In this document: positions 27,354 to 36,665 of the stretch, in pieces | Position numbering within the stretch: the first letter of the stretch is position 1 | Layout of the letters: the number at the start of each line of letters is the position of its first letter | Assembly: GCA_020639155.1 (NCBI GenBank) | Contig: JACKHF010000001.1 | Span: forward strand, 930,001-994,000 | From: Phycisphaeraceae bacterium | GTDB taxonomy: Bacteria; Planctomycetota; Phycisphaerae; Phycisphaerales; UBA1924 | Direction: 5' to 3' | Length of the DNA stretch: 64,000 nucleotides | The notes under the pieces: generated by a model | Databases searched by the model: none | What the model saw: only the letters and a program-made list of their open reading frames with translations | Told to the model about the DNA's origin: nothing | Made by a program: the position numbers and the translations under genes

Positions 27354-28379
27354 TTACACGCCAAAGCCAAATGCATTGAGCAGTTCAAGTATCTCTTCTG
27401 CAGCACATAAACTCCATAGCATGATGCTGGCAAAGAAGCCGACAGCACTGAGAGCAACACTCACGGCAAGTGGTCGCTGGAGTTTTAAGTATCGTTCACT
27501 TGCAATAAAGAGAGAAAACCAAGCGAATATCATCATCAAAAGCATTGGGAGGATGAGCCCGATTGTGCCAGCAAAGCCTCCCCAATACCAACGTTCCCAA
27601 TCATCCTCGGCACCTGCAAGGAGCGCCAAACCAAATCCAATCGCAGACGCGAGTCCGGCAAGAGGGGCCAACGAAAGAATCCATGCCCAGACACGCACGA
27701 CATGTCCCGCGCGCACCTTCGCACGTTTTCTTGTAGCCGGTAGGATGAACAGAACTGCCGGTGCGATGAGTAGAAACACAACCGGAACAAGCACCACAAA
27801 TGGGAGCCTATGAATCGAACCCAGCAAAAATACTTGGCTTCGCACATGTAGCGTTTCAGTCCAAGGCCAAACAATATCTAAAAGATATCCCTTTGGACTA
27901 TTGATGTGTTCATCCAACTTATCGATTTGCACGAGCTCGGCTGGTGAAAACGTGCTCAGTTCCGATGGCGAATACATCGATCGAAACGCGGGTTGTGAGA
28001 ATCTTGCCCATACCCGATGCAGACTCATTGGAAGTTGCAGGCATGCAAGTGTCGTGATCACGAGCACACAAAGCCGAGTAAGCCGAATCTGATGCTCCAT
28101 CCGCATCAGGGTCCAGAGATGCATCGGACGCAACGCAAAGAACCACGCCAGCGGGATGCGCAGTGGCCACTTCATCCCTTCGCGTTCGACAGACCACCAC
28201 GGAATAGGCGTGATCCTGCGCGTGATCAGTGCCTGCCAGTCAAGCTCCAGGCCACACTCGGAACACTGACCTCGCAACGGGCACGCGTCCTTCCACGACG
28301 TAATCACGCCGGACTGATCGTAGTTGCAACGAGGGCAGACCGCAGCTGATGTGTTGTGTTGTTGGAACTTCCCCGCCAT
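27354..28379 (-). CDS. Zinc-ribbon multi-pass membrane protein (paralogue A)
   Basis: The product has 341 residues. It starts with a four-Cys zinc ribbon: VCPRCNYDQSGVITSW, then CPLRGQCSECGLELDW. A Trp-rich linker and about six transmembrane helices follow (near 115-135, 200-225, 235-260, 270-295 and 310-330). The family is common in Phycisphaerales and has no known function. It is a paralogue of the gene at 28898 on the other strand; both share the ribbon and the segment after it. Confidence 0.7.
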   Translation of the reverse strand: MAGKFQQHNTSAAVCPRCNYDQSGVITSWKDACPLRGQCSECGLELDWQALITRRITPIPWWSVEREGMKWPLRIPLAWFFALRPMHLWTLMRMEHQIRLTRLCVLVITTLACLQLPMSLHRVWARFSQPAFRSMYSPSELSTFSPAELVQIDKLDEHINSPKGYLLDIVWPWTETLHVRSQVFLLGSIHRLPFVVLVPVVFLLIAPAVLFILPATRKRAKVRAGHVVRVWAWILSLAPLAGLASAIGFGLALLAGAEDDWERWYWGGFAGTIGLILPMLLMMIFAWFSLFIASERYLKLQRPLAVSVALSAVGFFASIMLWSLCAAEEILELLNAFGFGV

Positions 28380-28470
28380 AACGCACCATTGTAATACACA
28401 TGCGATGTCTCATCAGGTGAATACTGCGGAATGCCGCTATGATCTATCCAGCAGACACAGGAGTTCAGCA

Positions 28471-28890
28471 ATGGCCAGCCTGCCTCAATCGACCGGGCTT
28501 ATTCCACATCTGACTGTCGATGGCGCAATAGCTGCGATCGAGTTCTATACCCAAGCGTTCGACGCAAAGGAGTTGTTCCGAGCGCCAGCAGAAGATGGGA
28601 AGCGATTAATGCACGCGTCCATGCAGATCGGACACAGTGTAATTTTTCTCAACGATGACTTCCCGGAGATGTGTGGAGGAGTATCACGACACCCGAACGC
28701 GCTCCGAGCGGTGCCAATGCGGCTTCATCAGAATGTAAGCGATGTTGATACGGCTCATGCAAAGGCAGTGAGAGCGGGCGCGACCACGGTTCTAGCGCCA
28801 GCGGATATGTTCTGGGGTGACAGATACTCCATTGTGAAGGACCCATTCGGACACGAATGGTCGTTCTCAACACCGATCAAACCATCGTAA
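28471..28890 (+). CDS. VOC (glyoxalase/PhnB-like) family protein
   Basis: The product has 139 residues. The VOC beta-alpha-beta pattern is clear: GLIPHLTVDGAIAAIEFYTQ, MHASMQIGHSVIFLND, and the end GDRYSIVKDPFGHEWSFST. It is PhnB-like, a group of metal-dependent or degenerate enzymes of unknown substrate. The start ATG 28471 was chosen because the upstream in-frame part overlaps the divergent gene and lacks homology. It lies between two zinc-ribbon membrane paralogues. Confidence 0.85.
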   Translation: MASLPQSTGLIPHLTVDGAIAAIEFYTQAFDAKELFRAPAEDGKRLMHASMQIGHSVIFLNDDFPEMCGGVSRHPNALRAVPMRLHQNVSDVDTAHAKAVRAGATTVLAPADMFWGDRYSIVKDPFGHEWSFSTPIKPS

Positions 28891-28897
28891 CGTTTTC

Positions 28898-29908
28898 ATG
28901 ATGGCACACGAACCAACGCACACGCACGAGACAGAGCAGAGAGACATGCTGTCTCCGCGCTGCGGGTATGACCTGCACGGTGTGATATCATCATGGACCA
29001 ACGCGTGTCCATTGCACGGCAACTGCTCCGAGTGCGGCCTAGATATTGACTGGGCCGACATCGTGCAGGGTCGGTTGGGTCAGATGCCGAGATGGTACGT
29101 TGAGAACGGCGGACTTCGCACATTCGTTACATCCATCTGGACCCTGCTGAATAGCTTCGCGTTGACATGGTTCTGGCGCAGAATCAAGCTTGAGCACGAA
29201 GTGCGGATTTCGCCGCTGATGCACTATCTGGTTATCGCACACGTTCTCGCACTTGTTGCTAGCAGTGCAATGTGTGGAATCGTGGCAACAGCGGGTGCTC
29301 GAGCGCTCAACCCCTATACATTCCTCGGCCCGATCAGTCCCGCGTTCTTTGCAAAGGCAGGTGGAGGATGGGAGGAACCCGTTTCACACGCGTTCCACTA
29401 TCACGTAAAAATGCGAGGGGAGTTCTTTGATCTGCTTCCAGTCACAACGTATTTCGCCGACCCTATCGTCTGGCTTCCATCGCTTGTTCTCTATGCAATA
29501 TTTGTGGTTGCACCGCTGACAATGCCCCTGATGTACTTTCTGTTTAGTGATTCGCTCGGGCTCAGTCGAATCAGGCTGGTCCATCTGCTGCGAGCAACTG
29601 TCATCGGCTCGGCACTGATGCTGCTCCTGTCACAGCTGTTGCTGGCGTTTCGTCTCGGCATCAGCCACAGCTCCATGATGGTGGGCGATAGATATCGGTG
29701 GGATAAAAGCGAACTTGGTGCCGGACTCTTCGAAATCGGGCTGATCATCGTCGTTCCTGCAGTGCTGCTCTACTGGTGGTCTGTCGGGAGGTTCTATCTG
29801 CGGTTTGATCGCGTGGTCATCCCAACGCTGCTGCTGTTCGCTGGTGCCACAATCCTGTCGTTTTCGGTTCCTGCACTGGTATTCTTCATCTTCAGCGCTC
29901 CCTCGTAA
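28898..29908 (+). CDS. Zinc-ribbon membrane protein (paralogue B), first Cys lost
   Basis: The product has 336 residues, with the same plan as the gene at 27354: an N-terminal ribbon (SPRCGYDLHGVISSW, then CPLHGNCSECGLDIDW) and about six membrane helices. The first ribbon Cys is replaced by Ser, so only part of the zinc site remains unless His supplies a ligand. It starts 7 bp after the VOC gene and is likely co-transcribed with it. The function is unknown. Confidence 0.68.
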   Translation: MMAHEPTHTHETEQRDMLSPRCGYDLHGVISSWTNACPLHGNCSECGLDIDWADIVQGRLGQMPRWYVENGGLRTFVTSIWTLLNSFALTWFWRRIKLEHEVRISPLMHYLVIAHVLALVASSAMCGIVATAGARALNPYTFLGPISPAFFAKAGGGWEEPVSHAFHYHVKMRGEFFDLLPVTTYFADPIVWLPSLVLYAIFVVAPLTMPLMYFLFSDSLGLSRIRLVHLLRATVIGSALMLLLSQLLLAFRLGISHSSMMVGDRYRWDKSELGAGLFEIGLIIVVPAVLLYWWSVGRFYLRFDRVVIPTLLLFAGATILSFSVPALVFFIFSAPS

Positions 29909-29985
29909 TCGAGTCAGCACGTGATACGATCCGGTTCAACGGCTGCAACTTGCGCAGCCGTCCCCTCACCCCGCACGGAGCACCT

Positions 29986-31296
29986 ATGGCAAGTGTCACC
30001 GACCATGTTGCAGCACCTGATGTTCCCGGCTTTCTTCGCGCATTCGATGCGCAGATCGCGGATCTCATCGCGATTGAAGCGGAGCGGCAGCAGTCAACCA
30101 TTGAGCTGATCGCATCGGAGAACCACGCATCGCTCGCGGTGCAGGCAGCTGCAGGATCGTGCCTGACCAACAAGTACTGCGAGGGATACCCGGGCGCACG
30201 GTACTACGGCGGATGTGAGCACTACGACGAGATCGAACGCGTGTGCATCGATCGTGCCAGGCAGTTGTTCGGATGCGAGTTTGCCAATGTCCAGCCGCAC
30301 TCCGGCGCGCAGGCCAACGGCTCATTGTTTCTCGCGCTGCTCTCGCCTGGCGACACGTTTGCAAGCCTCGTGCTTTCCGATGGCGGACATCTCTCGCACG
30401 GCCTGAAGGTGAACATGTCCGGCAAGTGGTTCAACCCCGTCCACTATCCGCTCCACAGCGACCCGAACCATCCCGAGTTTGAGCGCATCGATTACGACGC
30501 GGTTCGCGCTGTGTGCATGGAACACAAGCCGAAGCTGCTGATGTGCGGGTACTCGGCGTATCCGCGTGTGATCGACTTTGCAAAGTTCCGCGCGATCGCC
30601 GACGAGTGTGGCGCAATCCTGCATGCTGACATCGCGCACATCGCGGGCCTGGTTGCCGCGGGTGAGCACCCCTCACCATTCCCCCACTGCCACGTCGTCA
30701 CAACAACAACGCACAAGACACTCCGCGGACCGCGAGGTGGACTGATTCTGACAAACGACGAGGAGATAGCAAAAAAAATCAACCGGGCTGTCTTCCCTGG
30801 CATGCAGGGCGGGCCGCTCATGCACATCATCGCAGCAAAGGCAATCGCGTTCGGCGAAGCGCTCAAGCCCGAGTTCAAAGCATACCAGAAGCAGGTCATC
30901 ACGAACGCGCAGACGCTTGCAAATGCACTCATCAGCCATGGGTTCCGCATCACGTCCGGCGGAACGGACAACCACCTCATGCTGGTCGATCTCCGAGGAA
31001 AGAGTGCAGATCTGACCGGTGCTGACGCAGAAATCTGGCTCGAACGCGCGGGCATGATCACGAACAAGAACGGCGTGCCGAGCGATCCGCGTCCGCCAAA
31101 GCAGACCAGCGGCCTGCGCCTCGGATCGCCTGCGACAACTACACGTGGGTTCAAGGAACCGCAGATGCAGCAGATTGCAGCGTGGATCGATCGCGTGCTG
31201 TCTGCCGGACTTTCTGGCGAGAGCGCGCTTGAGACAGAAACAGCAAAGGTCCGCGAGGAGGTTCGCTCGCTCTGTGCAGAGTTCCCGTTGCATTGA
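29986..31296 (+). CDS. glyA: Serine hydroxymethyltransferase
   Basis: GlyA interconverts serine and glycine with tetrahydrofolate and feeds one-carbon metabolism. The product has 436 residues. Diagnostic segments are ELIASENHAS, TNKYCEGYPGARYYGGCE, ANVQPHSGAQAN and the PLP-lysine block TTTTHKTLRGPRGG, with the folate-side GGTDNHLMLVDLR. The start ATG 29986 was chosen over one at 29950 for length. Nearby CGGCTG/CAGCCG (29939-29959) could form a small hairpin ahead of the gene. Confidence 0.97.
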   Translation: MASVTDHVAAPDVPGFLRAFDAQIADLIAIEAERQQSTIELIASENHASLAVQAAAGSCLTNKYCEGYPGARYYGGCEHYDEIERVCIDRARQLFGCEFANVQPHSGAQANGSLFLALLSPGDTFASLVLSDGGHLSHGLKVNMSGKWFNPVHYPLHSDPNHPEFERIDYDAVRAVCMEHKPKLLMCGYSAYPRVIDFAKFRAIADECGAILHADIAHIAGLVAAGEHPSPFPHCHVVTTTTHKTLRGPRGGLILTNDEEIAKKINRAVFPGMQGGPLMHIIAAKAIAFGEALKPEFKAYQKQVITNAQTLANALISHGFRITSGGTDNHLMLVDLRGKSADLTGADAEIWLERAGMITNKNGVPSDPRPPKQTSGLRLGSPATTTRGFKEPQMQQIAAWIDRVLSAGLSGESALETETAKVREEVRSLCAEFPLH

Positions 31297-31303
31297 TACA
31301 AAC

Positions 31304-32374
31304 ATGAACACACACAAAGCCGCTCTGTTTCTTGTTCTTATTGCATGCGCATGCGTGCATGTCTCGTGCTCAAAGAAGCAATCGGGCGCACAAACACAAA
31401 CGGTTGTCCTCTACTCCAGTGTGGACGAACCGATCCTGCGCCCGATCGTGCAGGCGTTCGAGGAAAAGACCGGCATCAATGTCCAGCTCGCGTCCGACAC
31501 CGAGGCAACAAAGACGACCGGACTTGCGACCCGCCTTCGCAACGAGAAGAACAGGCCGCGCGCAGATGTGTGGTGGTCGTCGGAGCCAATGTGGACAGTG
31601 CAGCTTGCCAGCGAAGGTGTGTTCGAGCCGATCGACCAATCCATCATTGACGATGCAACAACTGGAACAGCGTGGCCCGAATCGTGCATTGGCGAGAACC
31701 ACATGTGGATCGGCTTTGGCTTGCGAGCACGCGTCATCGCGTACAACACCGAAGCCCTTGATGAAAGCAGTCTGCCAACCACACTCGCAGAGCTTGCTGA
31801 CCCGGAATACAAAGGACGTGTCGGCATGGCAAAGCCGGAGTTCGGTACAACCCGCGCACACATGGCAGCGCTCTGCAGCACCTGGGGCAACGAAGCCTTC
31901 GAATCATGGCTCACGGCAATGCACGAGAACGGATTGCGACTCTATGACGGGAACTCCAGCGCCGTCCGCGCAGTTGCACTCGGCGAGATCGACTTCTGCC
32001 TGACAGACACCGACGATATCTGGAACGCACAGACACAGGACTGGCCTGTCGGTGTGATCTACGAGACCATCGACGACACGATTGATCCACCGTCGCACGG
32101 CGCGCTGTTACTTGCAAACACCGTCGCCAAGGTCCGCAATGATGCCCACTCCGATGAAGCAGACCGTCTTCTCAACTTCCTGCTTTCAGAGGATGTCGAG
32201 CGGATGCTGATGGAGTCGACCTCGCGTAACGTGCCCATCCGTGCATCACTCGCAGAAGAACTCTTTACAGCACATCCGCAATCGCGTGTTGACACACCAT
32301 GGTTTATCCATCCCAACGAGATCTCCGCAGCGGAATCCGATGCAATGCAGATCGTTGATCGCGTGCTGAACTGA
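31304..32374 (+). CDS. Extracellular solute-binding lipoprotein, iron(III)/FbpA type
   Basis: The product has 356 residues. A lipoprotein signal (LFLVLIACACVHVSCSKK, lipidated Cys at about 22) precedes a type II periplasmic binding fold: TVVLYSSVDEPILRPIVQAF, FGLRARVIAYNTEAL and VRAVALGEIDFCLTDTDD. The opening VVLYSSVDE is typical of ferric-iron binding proteins of the FbpA/FutA group. No permease or ATPase gene is adjacent, so this is an orphan binding protein. It begins 7 bp after glyA. Confidence 0.85.
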   Translation: MNTHKAALFLVLIACACVHVSCSKKQSGAQTQTVVLYSSVDEPILRPIVQAFEEKTGINVQLASDTEATKTTGLATRLRNEKNRPRADVWWSSEPMWTVQLASEGVFEPIDQSIIDDATTGTAWPESCIGENHMWIGFGLRARVIAYNTEALDESSLPTTLAELADPEYKGRVGMAKPEFGTTRAHMAALCSTWGNEAFESWLTAMHENGLRLYDGNSSAVRAVALGEIDFCLTDTDDIWNAQTQDWPVGVIYETIDDTIDPPSHGALLLANTVAKVRNDAHSDEADRLLNFLLSEDVERMLMESTSRNVPIRASLAEELFTAHPQSRVDTPWFIHPNEISAAESDAMQIVDRVLN

Positions 32375-32600
32375 AATCCACCATCAACACGAACCTGTAT
32401 TTAATCCAGCACGGTGGTCCTGTAAGCTGCCCGAAGAACCTGCACAATCGATACAATCGCCGCATACAGCGTATGTGCGTATCCGTCTGTATCGAGCGCA
32501 CCTCCTGTGCGATAAACGCCGATGGCGCAGACACTTGTTTGCTCTGCAATACAATGTGTTGTTTGCATACCACGGCGCGTTCTGCCGATGCACGAAGTGT

Positions 32601-33623
32601 ATGTCTGTGCCCCGCAAGCGATCGAAGCGCGTGATTGAGAGTCTCGCCCAGTCGAGACAGTCATTCATTGTTGCTGTGCTTGCGTTGCAGGTGATACTGA
32701 TCATCGCGTTCTCCGGGTCACTCTTCTATTTTCTCGGCAAGCAGGTGTCGAGTTTCATGACTGCGCACACGCACATCGCGTGGCAGCCGCTCACGAGTTC
32801 CATCGAACGAACTATTCAGATTGCTGGCTTCGTGCTTCTCGCTGTGATGTCGATCGGGCTTTCTGTTATTGCCCGCATGCACCATGCGAGTGTGAGCCAG
32901 ATCGGGCGCATCCTTGAGAAGCAGGTAAAGCAGCGTGTTGGTGAAGCGCTCGCGTCCAGACACGCACTGATTCTCGGGCTTGCGAAGCTCGCCGACTATC
33001 GCGATTCAGATACCGGAGCCCACCTCGAACGTATCAGCGCATATGTCGAGCTCATCGCACAACACCTGAGCAAGGACAACACCGAGATCACAACAACGTG
33101 GATCGAGCAGCTCAAGCTCGCATCCTCATTGCACGACATTGGCAAGGTCGGCGTGCCGGATTCTGTGTTGCTTAAGCCTGGCAAACTCACGCAGGAAGAG
33201 CGCGAGCAGATGCAACTGCACACCAACATCGGCGCAGACACACTCATCGCGGTGCGACAGAAGATGGGGCCCGACCCGCTGATCGATATGTCCGTCCAGA
33301 TCGCGCTCCAGCACCACGAGCGCTGGGACGGCGATGGGTATCCCATGCAACTGAAAGCTGACGAGATTGCGCTGCCCGCGCGGATCATTGCGCTCGCCGA
33401 TTTCTACGACGCGCTCACATCAAAGCGTGTGTACAAACCCGCGTGCTCGCACGAGCAGACGCGCGACATGATCTATGCTGAATCGGGCAAGCAGTTCGAT
33501 CCGAAGATCGTCGAAGCATTCATCGCGTGTGAGCGCGAGTTTGACGAGATCCGCACGCGCATGCAGCCAAGCGAAACCGAACTGAAGCTGGTTGAGCGTC
33601 ATTTGAAAAAGCGGGCCGCGTAG
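32601..33623 (+). CDS. Membrane-anchored HD-GYP domain protein
   Basis: The product has 340 residues. Two transmembrane helices (about 25-45 and 75-95) enclose a short extracytoplasmic loop, then a coiled linker and an HD-GYP phosphodiesterase domain (about 120-310). The metal site is complete: HLERISAYVELIA, SLHDIGKVGVPDSVLLKPG, LQHHERWDGDGYP and ADFYDALTSKRVYKP. It probably hydrolyses cyclic di-GMP or a related dinucleotide. ATG 32601 begins the first basic/hydrophobic segment; earlier in-frame residues look non-coding. It is convergent with the next gene, 5 bp apart. Confidence 0.9.
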   Translation: MSVPRKRSKRVIESLAQSRQSFIVAVLALQVILIIAFSGSLFYFLGKQVSSFMTAHTHIAWQPLTSSIERTIQIAGFVLLAVMSIGLSVIARMHHASVSQIGRILEKQVKQRVGEALASRHALILGLAKLADYRDSDTGAHLERISAYVELIAQHLSKDNTEITTTWIEQLKLASSLHDIGKVGVPDSVLLKPGKLTQEEREQMQLHTNIGADTLIAVRQKMGPDPLIDMSVQIALQHHERWDGDGYPMQLKADEIALPARIIALADFYDALTSKRVYKPACSHEQTRDMIYAESGKQFDPKIVEAFIACEREFDEIRTRMQPSETELKLVERHLKKRAA

Positions 33624-33628
33624 AGAGC

Positions 33629-34246
33629 TCATCGTCTCCTGCGCGACACGAGAACAAAGCCACCAATCGCACACAGACTTGCGCCCGGCGCTGGAACAAC
33701 GTGGATCACAGCCGATCCGTGCTGGAACAGACCAAGCGTGACAAGATCAGGGCCGCCAATAGTGCCAACATTATCGTAGACGATAAACCACGGCGTATCA
33801 GTAGTGGAAAGCACAACATCGCGCGAGGTGAAATCATTTGTCGACCACGTTGCCTGCCAGATTGGGATCGCATTCATTGGGTTTGCAGTGCAGCCAATAT
33901 TTATCTGAAACGTAGATGCACCTGTAAAGCCCCCGTTGGCAAGTGTGCCGGGCCAGAACGAACTACATATCCCGGGCGGCCCCATTGGAGAGGGCAACTC
34001 GATGTTTGAAAGTACTCCATCGGGATCTGAACTGCTCAACCCATATTGCGACCATCCAAACGCAAAGTAGTTGGTTGGAAAGTACGCCGAGATGCGCACA
34101 GTGACTTCAGGATTGTGTGCTGAGACGTCCCCGCCGATCACTTCGACTGTGAATCCGCCCATCTCCGGAGATTGCAGATCTGCAAACGCTGACTGCGATG
34201 CGAGCAATGCAACTGCGCAATATGTTGTCAGCCTCGTTCTGCGCAC
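33629..34246 (-). CDS. PEP-CTERM-like secreted paralogue (third in tandem)
   Basis: The product has 205 residues: a signal peptide (TTYCAVALLASQSAFADL), a beta-sandwich body (GGFTVEVIGGDVSAHNPEVT), and a C-terminal sorting tail of VVPAPGA, a short hydrophobic stretch, and RRRR. The tail is the Phycisphaerales version of PEP-CTERM, normally handled by an exosortase. It starts with GTG 34246, and its Shine-Dalgarno (AGGAGA) lies within the Arg codons at the end of the preceding copy. It shares most of its length with the two genes upstream. Confidence 0.8.
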   Translation of the reverse strand: MRRTRLTTYCAVALLASQSAFADLQSPEMGGFTVEVIGGDVSAHNPEVTVRISAYFPTNYFAFGWSQYGLSSSDPDGVLSNIELPSPMGPPGICSSFWPGTLANGGFTGASTFQINIGCTANPMNAIPIWQATWSTNDFTSRDVVLSTTDTPWFIVYDNVGTIGGPDLVTLGLFQHGSAVIHVVPAPGASLCAIGGFVLVSRRRR

Positions 34247-34249
34247 TGG

Positions 34250-34867
34250 TCATCGTCTCCTGCGCGATGCACACACAATACCACCAATCGCACACAGACT
34301 TAGACCCGGCGCTGGAACAACATGGATCACAGCCGAACCGTGCTGGAACAGACCAAGCGTGACAAGATCAGGACCACTGAGTGTCCCTACATTGTCATAG
34401 ACGATAAACCACGGTGTATTACCAGTTGAAAGCACAATATCGCGGGCTGTAAAGTCTGTCGTAGACCATGTTGCTTCCCAAATTGGAATCGGATTCATCC
34501 AGTTCGCTGTACAACCAAGGGCGTTGATTTGAAAAACACTGGCACCAATGACTCCCCCGCCAACAGGCATACCAGGCACAAATTGATTGCATACTCCTGA
34601 CGCAAGGGGTGATGGGAGTTCAATATTCGAGAAAATCCCATCCGGATCCAAACTAACAAGGTCGAAATTCGCGTACCCGAAAGCAAAGAAGTTGCTTGGA
34701 AAGTGTGCCGAGATGCGGACCGTCACTTCGGGGTTTTGTACTGAAACATTTCCCCCGATTACCTCAATCTGCCAACCACCCATCTCCGGAGACTGCAGAT
34801 CAGCAAGCACCGTGTGCGAGACGAGCAGTGTAACTGCGCACCATGTTGTCAGCCTCGTATTGCGCAC
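34250..34867 (-). CDS. PEP-CTERM-like secreted paralogue (second in tandem)
   Basis: The product has 205 residues with the same plan: signal peptide (TTWCAVTLLVSHTVLADL), body with NPEVTVRISAHFPSNFFAFG and TWSTTDFTARDIVLSTGN, and tail VVPAPGLSLCAIGGIVCASRRRR, given here as VVPAPG to RRRR. It starts with GTG 34867, three bases after the stop of the first copy, which supplies the ribosome-binding site. A four-base gap and coupled signals suggest translational coupling. Confidence 0.8.
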   Translation of the reverse strand: MRNTRLTTWCAVTLLVSHTVLADLQSPEMGGWQIEVIGGNVSVQNPEVTVRISAHFPSNFFAFGYANFDLVSLDPDGIFSNIELPSPLASGVCNQFVPGMPVGGGVIGASVFQINALGCTANWMNPIPIWEATWSTTDFTARDIVLSTGNTPWFIVYDNVGTLSGPDLVTLGLFQHGSAVIHVVPAPGLSLCAIGGIVCASRRRR

Positions 34868-34870
34868 CGA

Positions 34871-35482
34871 TCATCGTCTCCTGCGCGATACACACACGAC
34901 ACTGCCAAGCGCCAGCACGCACGCGCCCGGCGCTGGAACAACATGGATCACAGCCGAACCGTGCTGGAACAGACCAAGTGGGATAAGGTCGGGACCACTG
35001 ATTGTGCCAACAGTTGTATACACAGCAAAGTATGTTGTATTTGCGGTTATCAGTTGAACATCGCGCGCGGTAAAATCTGTCGTGGACCACGTCGCTTCCC
35101 AGATAGGGATCGGATTCATTGGATTCGCTGTGCAACCCACATTAATTTGAAAAAGACTCGCACCAATCACGCCTCCGCTCGTGGGCGTGCCTGGCTCGAA
35201 TATGTTGCACAGATTGGGTGGCCCAATCGGCTCAGGCAATACGATATTCGAGAATACCGCATTGGGATCCGAACTGAGAAGATCAAAGTCAGTGTAAAAG
35301 AGAGCAAAGTAGTTGGGCGGAAAATATGCTGAGATGCGCACAGTGACTTCAGGATTGTGTGCTGAGACGTCCCCGCCGATCACTTCGACTGTGAATCCGC
35401 CCATCTCCGGAGATTGCAGATCAGCAAGCGCAGACTGCGATAGAAGCACTGCGACCGCACTAGGTAGAACACCTAACTTCAT
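34871..35482 (-). CDS. PEP-CTERM-like secreted paralogue (first in tandem)
   Basis: The product has 203 residues and is the promoter-proximal gene of the three. It has an ATG start with GGAGGAA 8 bases ahead. Signal peptide (LPSAVAVLLSQSALADL), body, and tail VVPAPGACVLALGSVVC followed by RRRR. The body has an almost identical start to the third copy (GGFTVEVIGGDVSAHNPEVT), showing recent duplication or gene conversion. Function unknown; the tail implies surface or matrix location. Confidence 0.82.
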   Translation of the reverse strand: MKLGVLPSAVAVLLSQSALADLQSPEMGGFTVEVIGGDVSAHNPEVTVRISAYFPPNYFALFYTDFDLLSSDPNAVFSNIVLPEPIGPPNLCNIFEPGTPTSGGVIGASLFQINVGCTANPMNPIPIWEATWSTTDFTARDVQLITANTTYFAVYTTVGTISGPDLIPLGLFQHGSAVIHVVPAPGACVLALGSVVCVSRRRR

Positions 35483-35691
35483 TCTCTATTCCTCCGCAAT
35501 GCAACGTGGGTGTCCATTGATTACTATACACTGGTATGGCGATTGTGCCAGAAAAAAAAACGGGAGGAAGAGCCATGAACCTGCGCGGAACCCAAACTCG
35601 CATGGCATTTGCTCGACACACATCTTCTTCCATAATGCAATGCAGCAACTGCTCTCTCGATCTCTGTTCAGCTGCAAGCAAAAGCTGGACC

Positions 35692-36312
35692 ATGCGCAAT
35701 GTACTCATAGCACTCTTTCCAACTGCTCTTTGCATTTCAACTGTTGCTGCACAGCCGATCGGCACTGGAACATATGTTGCAGATATCAAGTATGGAAGTG
35801 GTGGTGCTGTTACTCCATCTGAACCAGTTGTTACTCTTCGATTGCACGTCGAGCGCAGCGCGGGGTATGCGCTCGCCCTGAGCTACTTCGATCTCACTGC
35901 CAGCGACGGAGCGTTTACCTTTGTCGATTACGGGATGATGCAGGACGAGAGCTGGGGCGCTTCCCAGAGTACGTCGGGTTCGTCTTTGGCTGTCAACGCA
36001 ATCCAGTGGAACACGCCATCACCATTCCCCCTGTTTTACCATGCATTGACCGACAATCCGATACACATACTCACGTGTACATGGACAACGTCAGATTTTA
36101 CTGAACGCGATGTTTTATTGCACACGCTGACATCGCAGATGGCTGCGTATCTTGGATCGGGGTACAACCTTGGCTTTGCAAGCGCACCTCTGACTCCGAT
36201 TGAACTGAGCTCGACAATCCACGTTGTTCCTTCACCGTCCCCAGTTGCTTTGATCTCATTCTGCACCTGCTCATGGAGTCTTCGAAGGCGCAGGGAGCCT
36301 GCAATCAGTTGA
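35692..36312 (+). CDS. Divergent PEP-CTERM-like paralogue
   Basis: The product has 206 residues, divergent from the three tandem copies but related: NP-type body with EPVVTLRLHVERSAGYALAL, TWTTSDFTERDVLLHT aligning with TWSTTDFTARDIVLST, and a tail STIHVVPSPSPVALISF ending in SLRRRREPAIS. The Arg run is followed by five extra residues, so its sorting signal is slightly altered. ATG 35692 begins a signal peptide (MRNVLIALFPTALCISTVAA). Confidence 0.7.
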   Translation: MRNVLIALFPTALCISTVAAQPIGTGTYVADIKYGSGGAVTPSEPVVTLRLHVERSAGYALALSYFDLTASDGAFTFVDYGMMQDESWGASQSTSGSSLAVNAIQWNTPSPFPLFYHALTDNPIHILTCTWTTSDFTERDVLLHTLTSQMAAYLGSGYNLGFASAPLTPIELSSTIHVVPSPSPVALISFCTCSWSLRRRREPAIS

Positions 36313-36665
36313 TAGATCTACGCTGGCAGCATGCGAACAGCCCTTGAAATCGGCTGAATCTGCCCGGCCTAGCCATCGCACCCGATCCTTCAGATCCTGC
36401 GTGATCAGCGGTAAACGGCGAATCACCCATGCGCCTACATTCTGTGGTAGACTGAGACTGGTGATGGAACACCCATCGAACCGAAGCAGTATGTGCAATA
36501 CCGGCCCATCGTGTGGACCGGATCACTCAAGCGCATCCCCTCGGGCTGAGCACATCCCCGGCCAACGAGGGACCTGGATTGGGAGATGTTCGGGCTTTTT
36601 TCCCCGACATTGAAGAGGCTGTAGGATGTGGCCGTTCGACTTTTCGTGCAGGAGACCATGAAGAT
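36313..36665. other. Intergenic region upstream of the large metalloprotease gene
   Basis: 353 bp without a credible gene. TAGACT at 36448-36453 could be a -10 element but no good -35 is at the right distance. GGAG at 36651 serves the next start. Confidence 0.35.
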
